A stretch of DNA of 64,000 nucleotides, from NCBI GenBank assembly GCA_018826295.1, contig JAHJZX010000012.1:175738-239737 (forward strand), in the 5' to 3' direction. The translations under genes were made by a program, and so were the position numbers. Positions 41,872-51,493 of this stretch are shown piece by piece (the first letter of the stretch is position 1; each line of letters begins with the position of its first letter). The notes beneath the pieces were generated by a model. The model was not told the DNA's origin, ran no database searches, and worked only from the letters and a program-made list of their open reading frames with translations. This stretch comes from Gammaproteobacteria bacterium. Lineage in GTDB: Bacteria > Pseudomonadota > Gammaproteobacteria > Enterobacterales > Alteromonadaceae.

Positions 41872-43140
41872 TTACCAGTTAAATCCAAGTTTTCGTCTGA
41901 TCCAGGCTTTTAGCGAGCCGGGCAGCAGCTTATTAAATACCGGGGCTATTGCCACAGCGACGCGCCGGGTAGCCGGAGCGAGCACTAAGCTGCGGTACCA
42001 ATATGCTGTCAGCGCAACTTTTTTTACAGCAGAGAATGGGGTTTGGCGTGCCAGGCTAAGGTTTATTGCATCACTAAAACAACCGGCATTCTTTGCTATG
42101 GCTTGTTGCAGCAAGTGCTGCTGTGTGGCTGCAGGTGGATGTTGCAGCAGATGCAAAATATCCTCTGCTGATGCCGACAAAGGCAGCACGTTTTGGCCGT
42201 AGCCTACGCTTTTTAGTACGCTGCTTAGTTTAGGATCATAAGACAGCGCCACACAGGGTACGCCGGCCAGTATCGCCAGCAGGTTTGCATGTAAACGCAT
42301 AGAAATTAGGCCGTGCAAAGCGCTGATAGTGCCAAGCGTTGCGGCAATATTTTGCTCTGTGGACAATTGGATCTGGTCACCGAATTGTTGTTTAAGACTG
42401 TGGTACAGCGCAATGTCACTTTTTTCATACGGCATAAAAACGACCGCATATTCATTGTCAATTAACTGCTGTGTCAGGCGCAACAGCGTGGATTGCTCAA
42501 GGCCTGGCCAATGGCGGTAACAGAGCCCAACAACTTTATGCTGTGCTGTGTCGGCCGGCTGCTGCCCTTGTAAAAAAATGCTGTCGTAACCCTGTTTTAT
42601 CGTGTCGGGCTGTGGCGCCAGGTGTTGTTGTATATATTCAACCGAGTAGCTGTCACGGCAATAGAGTACGTCGTTGGCGTGCAAAAACAGGTTGCTGAGT
42701 TTGACACCTTGCGCAGATTTTATCGGGCCGGCGCCGATACCAAATGACATTACCGGTTTATTCATTACTTTGGCGACAGAGGCAATAAAAGCACAGTGCT
42801 GGATCAGCTTGGTGCTGTGAGCATCCTGTAATAAGCCACCGCCAACAAACACAATAATATCTGCCTGGCGGATCGCTCGGACAAGATTTAGCAGGCCTTT
42901 AGTGTTAAGCGGTTGCCCCGGATAATAGGCTTCAACGTAGTTATAGCTGTTACCGATATAGGTCTGGCTTAAAGCCGGTTGGCCAGAGGCTATTGTAATG
43001 TTGCTGCTGTAGTGCCGGCTGATATGTGCTGCTACTGCGGCGGTAAGAATTTCATCACCTACATTGATACCGCCGACATAGCCGGCTAACAAAAAGTGTT
43101 TAGGCTGAGCCACTGTCGCTCCGCTTTGTTGTTTAGTCAT
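41872..43140 (-). CDS. Polysaccharide pyruvyltransferase family protein
   Basis: About 422 residues. LLAGYVGGINVGDEILTAA near the start is the family glycine-rich motif, and VFVGGGLLQDAHSTKLIQH, MSFGIGAGPIKS and ISMRLHANLLAILAGVP are conserved positions. Members add pyruvate ketals from phosphoenolpyruvate to sugars, or act on related glycan steps. ATG 43140 is chosen because it overlaps the flippase stop as ATGA; the frame extends upstream to 43209 but has no better ribosome site. A pyruvate group would give negative charge to the polysaccharide. Confidence 0.88.
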   Translation of the reverse strand: MTKQQSGATVAQPKHFLLAGYVGGINVGDEILTAAVAAHISRHYSSNITIASGQPALSQTYIGNSYNYVEAYYPGQPLNTKGLLNLVRAIRQADIIVFVGGGLLQDAHSTKLIQHCAFIASVAKVMNKPVMSFGIGAGPIKSAQGVKLSNLFLHANDVLYCRDSYSVEYIQQHLAPQPDTIKQGYDSIFLQGQQPADTAQHKVVGLCYRHWPGLEQSTLLRLTQQLIDNEYAVVFMPYEKSDIALYHSLKQQFGDQIQLSTEQNIAATLGTISALHGLISMRLHANLLAILAGVPCVALSYDPKLSSVLKSVGYGQNVLPLSASAEDILHLLQHPPAATQQHLLQQAIAKNAGCFSDAINLSLARQTPFSAVKKVALTAYWYRSLVLAPATRRVAVAIAPVFNKLLPGSLKAWIRRKLGFNW

Positions 43141-44642
43141 CCCTGGAAATCCTTTGGCGAACGCCGGGCAATTATTCTGGCCTTTAACGTGTGAAGCAGT
43201 TGCAGCCAAAATTCATTTTTTGTGATGTAGCCTAAGTATAATGCAGCCATGGCGACATAACAGAAAGCGCCGGTAGCGACTTTGGCCAGCAACAGTACTG
43301 CAACGGAGTGTACTTGCTGTTGCTGTAAAACATAGCCCAGCAGTTTAATTGCCAGTGTCATGATGACGGCGGCAATTATCGGAAAAGCAAACAGCATCAC
43401 AACCTGGCGCAGCGTGAATTTTAACAGTAGGCTGCAGGTCCAGAAGCTGATGGGTAAAGTTATCAGGGATACTGCCAGTACAGTGCCGGCGGCACCCAGT
43501 GCACCGTAGTGTGATACCGCGTACAACAGTAATGGCACGATCACAATTAAGCGCGACAGCGAAATATAGGTGCTGATATGGGGTTTACCTAAAGCGACGA
43601 AAACGTTGCCCATATTTTGCACGGCACAGCGGCTTAAGCCATAAAATGCTAAGATCGACACCATCGGCACTATGTTAAGCCATTTATCACCCAAGAAAAG
43701 CGCAACCGCTTCGTGTGCGACAGCATAAAAGCCAAAGCAAATTGGCGCAGCAAAAAACAACACTACAGCAGTAATTTTCAAAAACATATCTCGTAGTGCA
43801 TTAATGTCTGACTTGACCAGCGAGTAGCCCGGAAAGATCGCGCGGCTAAGCGGAAACACCAATTCTGTGGTGGGTAAATTAGATATTTCATAACTTACAC
43901 TGTAATAGCCCAGTTCTGTGGTATTTGCTCTGTTGCCGATAATTAGATCTGTAACTTTATGATTAAGGAAAATCAGTAAGTTATTAAGCAGCAGCCATTT
44001 AGAAAAGCGAAATAACTCTGCCGCCTGGTTTAAACCGAAAGCGGGGCGGTAAGGATGCATTGCATAACTTAACAATACGCGCGCTATAGCATTACTAAAC
44101 ATGCCGATAACCAGCGCCCAGTAGTTTTGCCAGTAAAACGCCGCAGCAATGGTGACGGCGAAAGACAATACCTTGGCAATGACTTCCAGATTAAACTCTT
44201 TTTTCAGGTCAAGATTTTTGCGGTACAGTACAAAGCCGATATTTTCTGCACTTTTTATTAGCGGAATAAAGGCAACTGCCTGCACCACCAGTGTTAACCG
44301 GGCATCGTTAAAAAATGCACTGATCCAGGGGCTGGCAATAAACAGCAATATCGCCAGCAACAAACCTGACAGTAGCTTGCAGGTCCAGGCACTGTTTAAG
44401 GTGTCATCGGTTACATTATCTTTTTGGATAATGTTGATATCAAAACTGAAGCTGGTGAATATTTCAAAAAAGGCCACCATTGCCATACATGCGGCCATAA
44501 TGCCGAAATCGGCCGGAAACAGCAGCCGGGCTAAAATAATAGTGCTGATAAATCCCAGGCCTTTAATGCTAAGCCGGGTTAGCACAGACCAGGCTGCACC
44601 AATTGCAATCTTTTTGCCTAAGCCCGGGTGTGCGTTACTCAA
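43137..44642 (-). CDS. Oligosaccharide flippase (Wzx-type)
   Basis: 501 residues with about 12-14 hydrophobic segments and the MOP/Wzx pattern: IAIGAAWSVLTRLSIKGLGFI at the start and ILARLLFPADFGIMAA as the next conserved stretch. It should turn undecaprenyl-linked repeat units to the periplasmic side. The start is TTG at 44642, overlapping the ligase stop as TTGA with GGAG upstream. It lies between the ligase/polymerase and the pyruvyltransferase-like gene, as expected for a Wzx/Wzy pathway. Confidence 0.9.
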   Translation of the reverse strand: MSNAHPGLGKKIAIGAAWSVLTRLSIKGLGFISTIILARLLFPADFGIMAACMAMVAFFEIFTSFSFDINIIQKDNVTDDTLNSAWTCKLLSGLLLAILLFIASPWISAFFNDARLTLVVQAVAFIPLIKSAENIGFVLYRKNLDLKKEFNLEVIAKVLSFAVTIAAAFYWQNYWALVIGMFSNAIARVLLSYAMHPYRPAFGLNQAAELFRFSKWLLLNNLLIFLNHKVTDLIIGNRANTTELGYYSVSYEISNLPTTELVFPLSRAIFPGYSLVKSDINALRDMFLKITAVVLFFAAPICFGFYAVAHEAVALFLGDKWLNIVPMVSILAFYGLSRCAVQNMGNVFVALGKPHISTYISLSRLIVIVPLLLYAVSHYGALGAAGTVLAVSLITLPISFWTCSLLLKFTLRQVVMLFAFPIIAAVIMTLAIKLLGYVLQQQQVHSVAVLLLAKVATGAFCYVAMAALYLGYITKNEFWLQLLHTLKARIIARRSPKDFQG

Positions 44643-45949
44643 AACTGGCTCCGTGTTTTTACCACAGCTGTTGCGGGGCGCAGCAGCTGCATCGCCACCA
44701 CTATGGCTAACACCGCATAGAGTAAATCAAAATACGCCAGGCTGACGTTGGCACCGGTAATGCCGTAACCAATGATAGATAAGTTCAGCGCGCTGCTTAA
44801 ATGGTACAACCATAGGTGTTCGGGTTGGTTTCGGCAAAGCTTATTGGTACGAAGATTACTGAAATAAGTGCTGCCCAACATAGCCAGGAAGATTATCAAG
44901 CCGACAAAGCCATGATCCCCCAAAACCTGAAAATAGATGTTGTGTGCGGCTTTGGGCCGCAGTTCTGGCGGGATAGCGGGTGTTTGTATCGGGCCAAAGT
45001 CAGCGGTATAAGGGGCATAGTTGCTCCAGACAATCGGATTAGTAACAGCACGAAAACCGCCACCGGTTAAAGGGTGATCCAGCGCTATCATGCTCGAGAT
45101 TTTCCAGGCCCACAAACGCCCGATAAAAGAGCTATCTTCAGTGGCTGCTGTAGCAACGGTGGTTTGCCGCTCCCGCCAGTCTTCCGGCGCTTTTTGGTAC
45201 AAAATGGGTACCAACAGAAATGCCAGCAGCGCCAGGGGGATTTTGTACTTGGAACGCCACCAGAACGCGATAGCCAAAATTGCCAGGCCAATAAAGCCGC
45301 CGCGCGAATAAGTACCGATAACCGCTATTACATTCAGCGCCGCAAGGCCAAGCAGGCCTAAGCGGATAAGTTTATGTTTAGCGGTAAAATATAAATACGC
45401 GATTAACGGCAGCGACATGTTAATTGCAACGGCAAAATCGTTGCGATCCTGAATAACGCCAGCGCGTCCAACTACCTCATGCCCACCGCCGGACAGTAAG
45501 AACTTTAGTCCTTCCATACCGGCATAAGAGGAGACAGACAACACTATGCACCAAATAAAGGTATCTATTTGGTAGCGTTTTTTCAGCAGCAGTATTGCAA
45601 AGAAGAACAGCATTACCACTTTTATAAAATCAACGAAGTAACCCCATATTTTTGCGGTTTCGTAGGTGATGTGAGTCAGCGAGGACAAAAATGTCCAGAA
45701 ACAAAATAACAGCACCAGCCAGCCAATTTTACTTAAATGGACCGACTTGTTTTTTTCTGCCACGACGTAGGCAATAAAAGTGATCAATACAATGCTCAGA
45801 TTTAAGCGCAAATGAGTTGAAAAACCAAAAGCCCATAAGGTGGGCGCCGTAAGTGCAATCCATATCCAGGCACAGACGCCGATAAACGGGCGTTTAAAGG
45901 TGAAGTACACCACGATGAAAAAGAAAATAACCAGTAATAAATCGCGCAT
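44639..45949 (-). CDS. O-antigen ligase/polymerase, exosortase A system-associated
   Basis: 436 residues with about 10-12 membrane segments and a large loop near 250-360. GRAGVIQDRNDFAVAINMSLP and GTYSRGGFIGLAILA are the marks of the exosortase A-associated O-ligase family (TIGR03097), related to Wzy and WaaL. It is likely to polymerise repeat units or transfer glycan to an acceptor in the periplasm. A protein O-glycosylation function has been proposed for this family but is not shown by the sequence. A 26-codon membrane ORF ends 2 bp upstream. Confidence 0.9.
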   Translation of the reverse strand: MRDLLLVIFFFIVVYFTFKRPFIGVCAWIWIALTAPTLWAFGFSTHLRLNLSIVLITFIAYVVAEKNKSVHLSKIGWLVLLFCFWTFLSSLTHITYETAKIWGYFVDFIKVVMLFFFAILLLKKRYQIDTFIWCIVLSVSSYAGMEGLKFLLSGGGHEVVGRAGVIQDRNDFAVAINMSLPLIAYLYFTAKHKLIRLGLLGLAALNVIAVIGTYSRGGFIGLAILAIAFWWRSKYKIPLALLAFLLVPILYQKAPEDWRERQTTVATAATEDSSFIGRLWAWKISSMIALDHPLTGGGFRAVTNPIVWSNYAPYTADFGPIQTPAIPPELRPKAAHNIYFQVLGDHGFVGLIIFLAMLGSTYFSNLRTNKLCRNQPEHLWLYHLSSALNLSIIGYGITGANVSLAYFDLLYAVLAIVVAMQLLRPATAVVKTRSQF

Positions 45950-45951
45950 TA

Positions 45952-46032
45952 TTATTCTTCCTGCTTAGTTGCCCAGTAAAACAGCACAACTAAGGCGCTA
46001 ATATCAAACAACAAATACAAACTATCCAACAT
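45952..46032 (-). CDS. 26-residue single-pass membrane peptide in the EPS operon
   Basis: An ATG at 46032 opens 26 codons ending TAA at 45952. It overlaps the end of the upstream glycosyltransferase gene by 11 bp in another frame, and its stop is 2 bp from the ligase ATG. GAGGGAAA precedes it at about 6 bases. The peptide starts MLDSLYLLFDISALVVLFYW and then has a short charged tail ending in two Glu, which fits one membrane helix. It may assist the ligase/polymerase or only couple its translation. No family is recognised. Confidence 0.55.
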   Translation of the reverse strand: MLDSLYLLFDISALVVLFYWATKQEE

Positions 46033-47239
46033 AGCGCTTTCCCTCTGCTAAGCCACCGTTGCCGTGTTGCTGCACTACGGTATCAAAAGTTTGTTTTAAT
46101 AAAACTATCGACTGATCCCAACTCAGTGTACTGGCATAGGCGCTGACATCTTCGCGCGCTGGCATATTTTGCTGCAAAGTTAACAAAGCGCTGAGCAAGG
46201 CATCGGCAGAAAAATCTGTACTCAGTACTCCGGCATGCGGATGAGCAACCACTTCCGGTGTGCCACCGGCTGGGGTTGCCACAACCGGACAACCGCATGC
46301 CATGGCTTCTAACAAAACATTGGCCCAGCCTTCGCTGCTTGAAGCCAGCACCAGACAGTCGGCGGCGTTGTAGTGCTGACGTAACTGTTGCTGAGATTGG
46401 TAACCAAGAAAATGCACGCGCTGCGACAGGCCAAGTTGATTTACCTGGGCTTGCAATTGTGGCAGCAGCGGGCCCTCGCCGGCGATAAACAGCTGCGCGT
46501 CTGGAAGCTGAATTAACAGCGCAATGGTTTTGTCATGGCCTTTGAGCGCGACAAGATTGCCCACCGATAACATACAAAAATGCTTATATCCGAGCTCTGA
46601 TCTTAACTGCTCACGCTCGGGCAACGGATAATACAAAGCGGTATCTACACCGTTTCTTATGGTAATACTTTGCTTTACTGCCGGTTGCAGCTGATGTATT
46701 TGCGTTGTCAGGGCCTGACAGACGCCTATGGCGACATCGACCTTAGCCAGGGCCCGGCGTATCAGCGCCCGTGGCCAGGTGTAGCGGGGCAGCAGGTTAA
46801 TATCGCTACCGCGCGCAGTGGCGGTGATCGGCAACCCCAGTTCTTGTGCCAGCCAGACTGCGGCGACGGCATCGGGGTAAATATAATGTGCATCGACAAT
46901 GTCAAACCGTCTGCCTTGTTTGACTAACGCCATGACTTGTTTTTTCAGGCTGCGATACAAGGTCCAGGGATTGCTGTACATGCCTAAGCCAGGCAAAGCC
47001 AGGTAGGCCGGATGATAAATACTGATGTCGTACCGGTTTTGCTGCTGTTCGATAGCGTTAAAATGTGGATATTTAGCCGATAAGGCCGCAGAAAACGGCA
47101 ACCACGGAATGGGAGCCAACACGGTAATATTGCACTGCGGGTAGGCTTGTTTCAGTTTACGTAAGCGGGTCTCGACAAAAATACCATGTCGGGGTTGCAG
47201 GTTATTGGGGTACAGCGTGCTGACGGTAAGGATATTCAT
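46022..47239 (-). CDS. Glycosyltransferase family 4 protein
   Basis: 405 residues. The first part has ILTVSTLYPNNLQPRHGIFVETRL and the donor half has CLVLASSSEGWANVLLEAMACGCPVV (given in parts), with the E-x7-E motif. This is a clear GT4, GT-B retaining enzyme. It overlaps the Daro_2409-type glycosyltransferase by 4 bp (ATGA) and is followed by the 26-codon ORF and the ligase. Donor sugar unknown; the location within the XrtA operon fits repeat-unit elongation. Confidence 0.92.
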   Translation of the reverse strand: MNILTVSTLYPNNLQPRHGIFVETRLRKLKQAYPQCNITVLAPIPWLPFSAALSAKYPHFNAIEQQQNRYDISIYHPAYLALPGLGMYSNPWTLYRSLKKQVMALVKQGRRFDIVDAHYIYPDAVAAVWLAQELGLPITATARGSDINLLPRYTWPRALIRRALAKVDVAIGVCQALTTQIHQLQPAVKQSITIRNGVDTALYYPLPEREQLRSELGYKHFCMLSVGNLVALKGHDKTIALLIQLPDAQLFIAGEGPLLPQLQAQVNQLGLSQRVHFLGYQSQQQLRQHYNAADCLVLASSSEGWANVLLEAMACGCPVVATPAGGTPEVVAHPHAGVLSTDFSADALLSALLTLQQNMPAREDVSAYASTLSWDQSIVLLKQTFDTVVQQHGNGGLAEGKRYVG

Positions 47240-48447
47240 ACCGCTTTGCCTGTCAGGCGTCCATAAACATTGTGATAGCGGCCTACTGAAACTGCCCAGT
47301 TACGCTGTGTGTTGATGTAATGATAGGCGTTTTCGGCTATGTCGTGATCACGTTCGCGTTGGGTTAGCGCTCTGATTGCCTGCTCAGCCAGATCTTCAAT
47401 ATTATCGCGCTGAAATAACCAGCCGTTTTTACCATGCTCTATCAGTTCCAGATGCCCACCTACGTCAGAGGCCAGCAGGGTCTTGCCCTGCGCCATGGCT
47501 TCAAGTGGCTTAAGCGGCGTAACTAATTCGGTCAGCCGCATGGCTTTGCGCGGATATACCAATAAGTCGATCAGGCTGTAATACTGCATAACTTGATGGT
47601 GCGGCACCCGGCCAGGCATCAGCACTGCATCATCCAGCTTAAGCTGGCTGATTAACTGCTTTAACTGTTCTTGCTGCGGCCCACCGCCTACCAGCAATAC
47701 CATGGCAGAGGGTATTTTAGCCCGGATCAATGGCAGGGCGCGTAGCAATAAATCTAACCCTTCGTAAGCATAGAATGAGCCGATAAAGCCCAGTACCGGC
47801 TTATTTTTTAACTGGTATGTCAGTTCAAGTTCACTGTTTCTGCTGGTAATAGGTTGAAACTGTGTCGGATCGACAGCATTGGGGATCTCAGTGATTTTGC
47901 TATCATCGATACCGCGGGCTACTAAATCCTGCTTTAACCCCTGACAAATGGTGGTTACTGCGTCGGCATGCCGGGCGACGTAAGTTTCGAGCGCTCTGGT
48001 CAGGTTGTAACGCCAGCCGAATTCTTTACTGGTACCGTGATCAACTGCAGCGTCTTCCCAAAAGGCACGGATTTCATAAACCACTGGTAACCTGGCTTTG
48101 CGCGCAGCCCATAACGCGGCCAGACCATTCAGTGCCGGGGAGTGGGCATGCAAAATGTCAGGCTTTTCCTGCTGAATGACGTCGGTCAGACGCCGTTTTA
48201 GCGCCAGTACCACAGCAAGTTCTTTTAGCAGCGGCAAACGCCAGAACCAACTGTCATAGGCTTTTGTGCGATAAAAAGTCAGCTGCTCGACAGTTTCAAC
48301 CGGTTGTGCGCAATCTCCGTGTTTTGGGCTGGTAACATGGCAGGTAACATATCCCATCTGGCGTTGCTGCTGTAATATCGCGCGCGAGCGGAACGTATAG
48401 CCACTGTGTAACGGCAGAGAATGGTCAAATATATGTAAGATTTTCAC
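47236..48447 (-). CDS. XrtA-associated glycosyltransferase, Daro_2409 type
   Basis: About 403 residues. KILHIFDHSLPLHSGYTFRSR at the N-terminus is the mark of the exosortase A-associated glycosyltransferase family TIGR04063. The donor half has MRLTELVTPLKPLEAMAQGKTLL. GTG at 48447 is the start: GGAG is 6 bases upstream and GTGA overlaps the amidotransferase stop by 4 bp, which is more likely than the longer frame beginning at 48492. It should extend the lipid-linked glycan in the cytoplasm. Confidence 0.92.
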   Translation of the reverse strand: MKILHIFDHSLPLHSGYTFRSRAILQQQRQMGYVTCHVTSPKHGDCAQPVETVEQLTFYRTKAYDSWFWRLPLLKELAVVLALKRRLTDVIQQEKPDILHAHSPALNGLAALWAARKARLPVVYEIRAFWEDAAVDHGTSKEFGWRYNLTRALETYVARHADAVTTICQGLKQDLVARGIDDSKITEIPNAVDPTQFQPITSRNSELELTYQLKNKPVLGFIGSFYAYEGLDLLLRALPLIRAKIPSAMVLLVGGGPQQEQLKQLISQLKLDDAVLMPGRVPHHQVMQYYSLIDLLVYPRKAMRLTELVTPLKPLEAMAQGKTLLASDVGGHLELIEHGKNGWLFQRDNIEDLAEQAIRALTQRERDHDIAENAYHYINTQRNWAVSVGRYHNVYGRLTGKAV

Positions 48448-50339
48448 GATGGGCTCCGCTGTAAAAATGCAGCAAACATCAACAAGCTCCAAAGTGCCGC
48501 ACTGTTATCTTTTCGACCGCTGCAATGGTCTGAGACCAGACGTTTTAATTCAGCTGCATTAAAATAACCACTATTAAGCATGGTGTCTGACAGCACCTTA
48601 TCTGTAAGCTGTTGTTTTAAAGGACCACGAAACCATTGGGTGAGTGGAACTGCAAAGCCCATTTTTTGCCGGTACAAAACGTCATGTGGTAAATGCGGCT
48701 CGAGCGCTTTTTTTAATCCCAGTTTGCCTACGCCGTGCTGTAAATTGGCTTCAGATTCAGCAGTAAAAGCCCATTCAACAAATTTATGATCCAAAAACGG
48801 TACCCGCACTTCCAGGGAGTGTGCCATAGAAGCACGATCTACCTTGGTGAGGATATCGCCGACCAAATAAGTTTTCATATCCAGATATTGGGTTATTTTT
48901 AACGGATCAAGTTTTGCTGCTTTGGCGGCGTGGCGGCGAAATACCTCAATTGAATTGTAACCTTTGAGCTTACGTTTGAGGTCGTCGGAAAATAGCGCGC
49001 TGCGCTGATCATCCCGCAAAATCGCGATAGAGTTGTGATAACCGGCAACGGTGTCTAACGCCAGTGATTGAAAAGTGGTTTTGGCGCGTAAAAAGCGTGG
49101 TGCCCAGTCGAGCTTGGGATAGAGCTTACCCAACACACCAAATAAAGGTTTGCGCAGTGCCAGCGGCAACATATTGCGTAGGCGCTGCTCGTGCATATGC
49201 AGTTTGTAGCGGCGGTAACCGGCAAAAAGTTCATCCGCACCGTCGCCACTTAGCGCTACGGTAACGCTACGCCTGGCCATTTCGCACACGCGGTAAGTTG
49301 GCATCGCTGAGCTGTCGGCATAAGGTTCATCATATAAATCGGCCAGTTTATCGAGCAAATCGAAGTCATTTTCACCGACGATGTTTTCCTGATGGGCGGT
49401 GTTGTAGCGCGCAGCGACCTGACGGGCAAATTCTGTTTCATTGTATTTGGGGTTATCAAAACCGATTGAGCAGGTATTTACCGGCTCAGATTGCAGGCCT
49501 GCCATCATGGCGACAACCGCGCTGGAGTCGACGCCGCCAGACAGAAAAGCCCCCAGCGGCACTTCTGCTACCAGCCTGATCTTGACCGCTTCACGCAAGC
49601 GGTCAATTAACTGTTGTTGTAAGGTGTCGCTGCTGAGTGCTGTGTCCCATTGAGTTGGCAGATCCCAGTATTGTTCTGGCTCTGGTAAGCGGGCGCTGCC
49701 ATGTTTAAGCAATAATGTATGGCCAGGGCTGAGTTTATAACTGTGCTGATAAATAGTATGAGGTTCAGGCACATAGCCAAAGGTAAAGTAGTCTTCAATG
49801 GCACTGTGACGCAGATTATGCTTAAAGTCAGGATGATGGCGCAGCACTTTTAGCTCTGAACCGAATATAAAGTCGCCGTTATCCAGCAATGAGTAAAACA
49901 GCGGTTTAATACCCAGCCTGTCTCGGGCAAGAAACACACACTGTTGCGTCTTATCCCAAATAGCAAAAGCGAACATGCCGCGTAAATGCTGTACGCAGGC
50001 AGGTCCCCATTCCAGCCAGGCGTTTAGAATGGTTTCGGTATCACCATGGGTATTAAACTGATGGCCAAGAGCGCTGAGCTCGGCGCGTAGTTCGGCAAAG
50101 TTATAAATTTCGCCATTAAATACAATGCAAGCCTGGGCATTGCTACTTTGCATCGGTTGTGGACTGCCAGCAATATCGATAATGGACAGGCGCCGGTGTG
50201 CCAGGCCAATAGTTGGCTGGTAAAAGTAGTCACCGGCATCCGGGCCGCGGTGCCACTGGCTATCGTTCATCCGTGATAAAATGCTGTGCTCAGGCGTCGA
50301 CTGCTCTGTGAGCTGATAAATACCGGCAATACCACACAT
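48444..50339 (-). CDS. XrtA-associated amidotransferase (asparagine synthase type)
   Basis: 631 residues. The N-terminus MCGIAGIYQL has the catalytic Cys2 of the class II glutaminase domain (about 2-200), and the synthase domain (about 240-600) has GAFLSGGVDSSAVVAMM and ALSGDGADELFAGYRRY. Family: eps_aminotran_1 (TIGR03108). It should use glutamine nitrogen to amidate a carboxylate, perhaps a uronic acid such as ManNAcA from WecC. In Zoogloea, an asparagine synthase gene of this system is needed for floc formation. It differs from the second copy at 34793, which has no N-terminal Cys. Confidence 0.95.
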   Translation of the reverse strand: MCGIAGIYQLTEQSTPEHSILSRMNDSQWHRGPDAGDYFYQPTIGLAHRRLSIIDIAGSPQPMQSSNAQACIVFNGEIYNFAELRAELSALGHQFNTHGDTETILNAWLEWGPACVQHLRGMFAFAIWDKTQQCVFLARDRLGIKPLFYSLLDNGDFIFGSELKVLRHHPDFKHNLRHSAIEDYFTFGYVPEPHTIYQHSYKLSPGHTLLLKHGSARLPEPEQYWDLPTQWDTALSSDTLQQQLIDRLREAVKIRLVAEVPLGAFLSGGVDSSAVVAMMAGLQSEPVNTCSIGFDNPKYNETEFARQVAARYNTAHQENIVGENDFDLLDKLADLYDEPYADSSAMPTYRVCEMARRSVTVALSGDGADELFAGYRRYKLHMHEQRLRNMLPLALRKPLFGVLGKLYPKLDWAPRFLRAKTTFQSLALDTVAGYHNSIAILRDDQRSALFSDDLKRKLKGYNSIEVFRRHAAKAAKLDPLKITQYLDMKTYLVGDILTKVDRASMAHSLEVRVPFLDHKFVEWAFTAESEANLQHGVGKLGLKKALEPHLPHDVLYRQKMGFAVPLTQWFRGPLKQQLTDKVLSDTMLNSGYFNAAELKRLVSDHCSGRKDNSAALWSLLMFAAFLQRSPS

Positions 50340-50341
50340 AG

Positions 50342-51493
50342 TTAAATTTGCTTCCTTGTCATTTCGTATAACGTCCTGTAACGCTCTACCATCCTAGCGA
50401 TACTAAAGTGCTGCTGGCAATGCTTTTTTACTAACTGGCTATCGTCGAAACGCGCTTGCTCTGAGCTGACGTAGCGCAACATTGCTGTGGCCAGTGCCGC
50501 AACGTCGTCTGATGCTACCAGGTTTGTTTGGTGCAGCGGCTTTGGCAATAACTCAGGATTACCGCCTACGTTAGTTGCGATAACCGGGATGCCGGCGGCC
50601 ATTGCTTCGAGAATAGTGTTGGAAATCCCTTCAGCTAACGACGGCAATACAAAGACATTCAGGCACGCCATCAATTGCGCGACATCTGTACGGTTGCCTG
50701 CAAAAACAATGCGGTTTTGTAGCTGGTGCTGCGTTGCCAATTGCTCCAGCTCTGCCTTGCAAGGGCCATCGCCAACCAACAACAATTTGCACTGTTGCAT
50801 AAGCTCAGGTTGCTGATGGCATAATAAAGCAAAAGCATTGATCAATAATGCCTGGTTTTTAATCTTGGCCAGCCGGCCAACAGAACCGATGATAAGCGGG
50901 GAGGGCGTTGCGACCAAACCTAAACTATCCAGCTCTTGGGCTTGTGCCTGGCCGAATTTCTCTGTGTCTACGCCATTGCAAATGCGTAGCAGCTTTGAGC
51001 CGGGCACGCCGACCTTATGTATCAGGTAGTGCTCGGATTCCGCCGACAGGCAGATAAACCGGTGCACAAAACGGTGTAACAGGCGCCGCAGTATCTGGTA
51101 TTTTTTATTGCTGCCACCAATATCGTAACTGTCCCAGCCGTGTTCACCATGCAGTCGCAACGGTACCTTGCGTAACCAGCCAACCAGCTGCAACTCCAGC
51201 GTAGCCAGATTCCGGCTATGCAAAACATCGGGTTTAAGTTTTTTCAGTAAAGTATTCAGCCTTGGCAAAATTGCCCAATCATGGCCTTCACGTTTATTAA
51301 GACAGTAAAAGCGCACATTATTTGTCTGGATCCGGGCAGCAAATTCAGGCTGATGACCGGTAAGGGTAATAATGCTGTGTGTAAATTCACCTTCCGGCAA
51401 ATGATTGATCAAATTTACCACGCCGTTTTCCAGCCCGCCGGTGCCAAAATGCCAGATCAGATGGGTGACATGCACCGGCTTTTTGATGGTCAT
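50342..51493 (-). CDS. XrtA system glycosyltransferase, TIGR03088 type
   Basis: 383 residues. VTHLIWHFGTGGLENGVVNLI at the start is diagnostic of this PEP-CTERM/EpsH1-associated sugar transferase family. The donor half has VFVLPSLAEGISNTILEAMAAG with the E-x7-E motif. It overlaps the xrtA stop by 4 bp (ATGA) and is followed after 2 bp by the amidotransferase. A cytoplasmic sugar-transfer step on the lipid-linked unit is expected; the sugar is unknown. Confidence 0.94.
   Translation of the reverse strand: MTIKKPVHVTHLIWHFGTGGLENGVVNLINHLPEGEFTHSIITLTGHQPEFAARIQTNNVRFYCLNKREGHDWAILPRLNTLLKKLKPDVLHSRNLATLELQLVGWLRKVPLRLHGEHGWDSYDIGGSNKKYQILRRLLHRFVHRFICLSAESEHYLIHKVGVPGSKLLRICNGVDTEKFGQAQAQELDSLGLVATPSPLIIGSVGRLAKIKNQALLINAFALLCHQQPELMQQCKLLLVGDGPCKAELEQLATQHQLQNRIVFAGNRTDVAQLMACLNVFVLPSLAEGISNTILEAMAAGIPVIATNVGGNPELLPKPLHQTNLVASDDVAALATAMLRYVSSEQARFDDSQLVKKHCQQHFSIARMVERYRTLYEMTRKQI

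Noticed and set aside
44149..44745. 198-residue plus-strand open frame
   Set aside because: It lies antisense to the flippase and the ligase, has no ribosome site and resembles no known protein.
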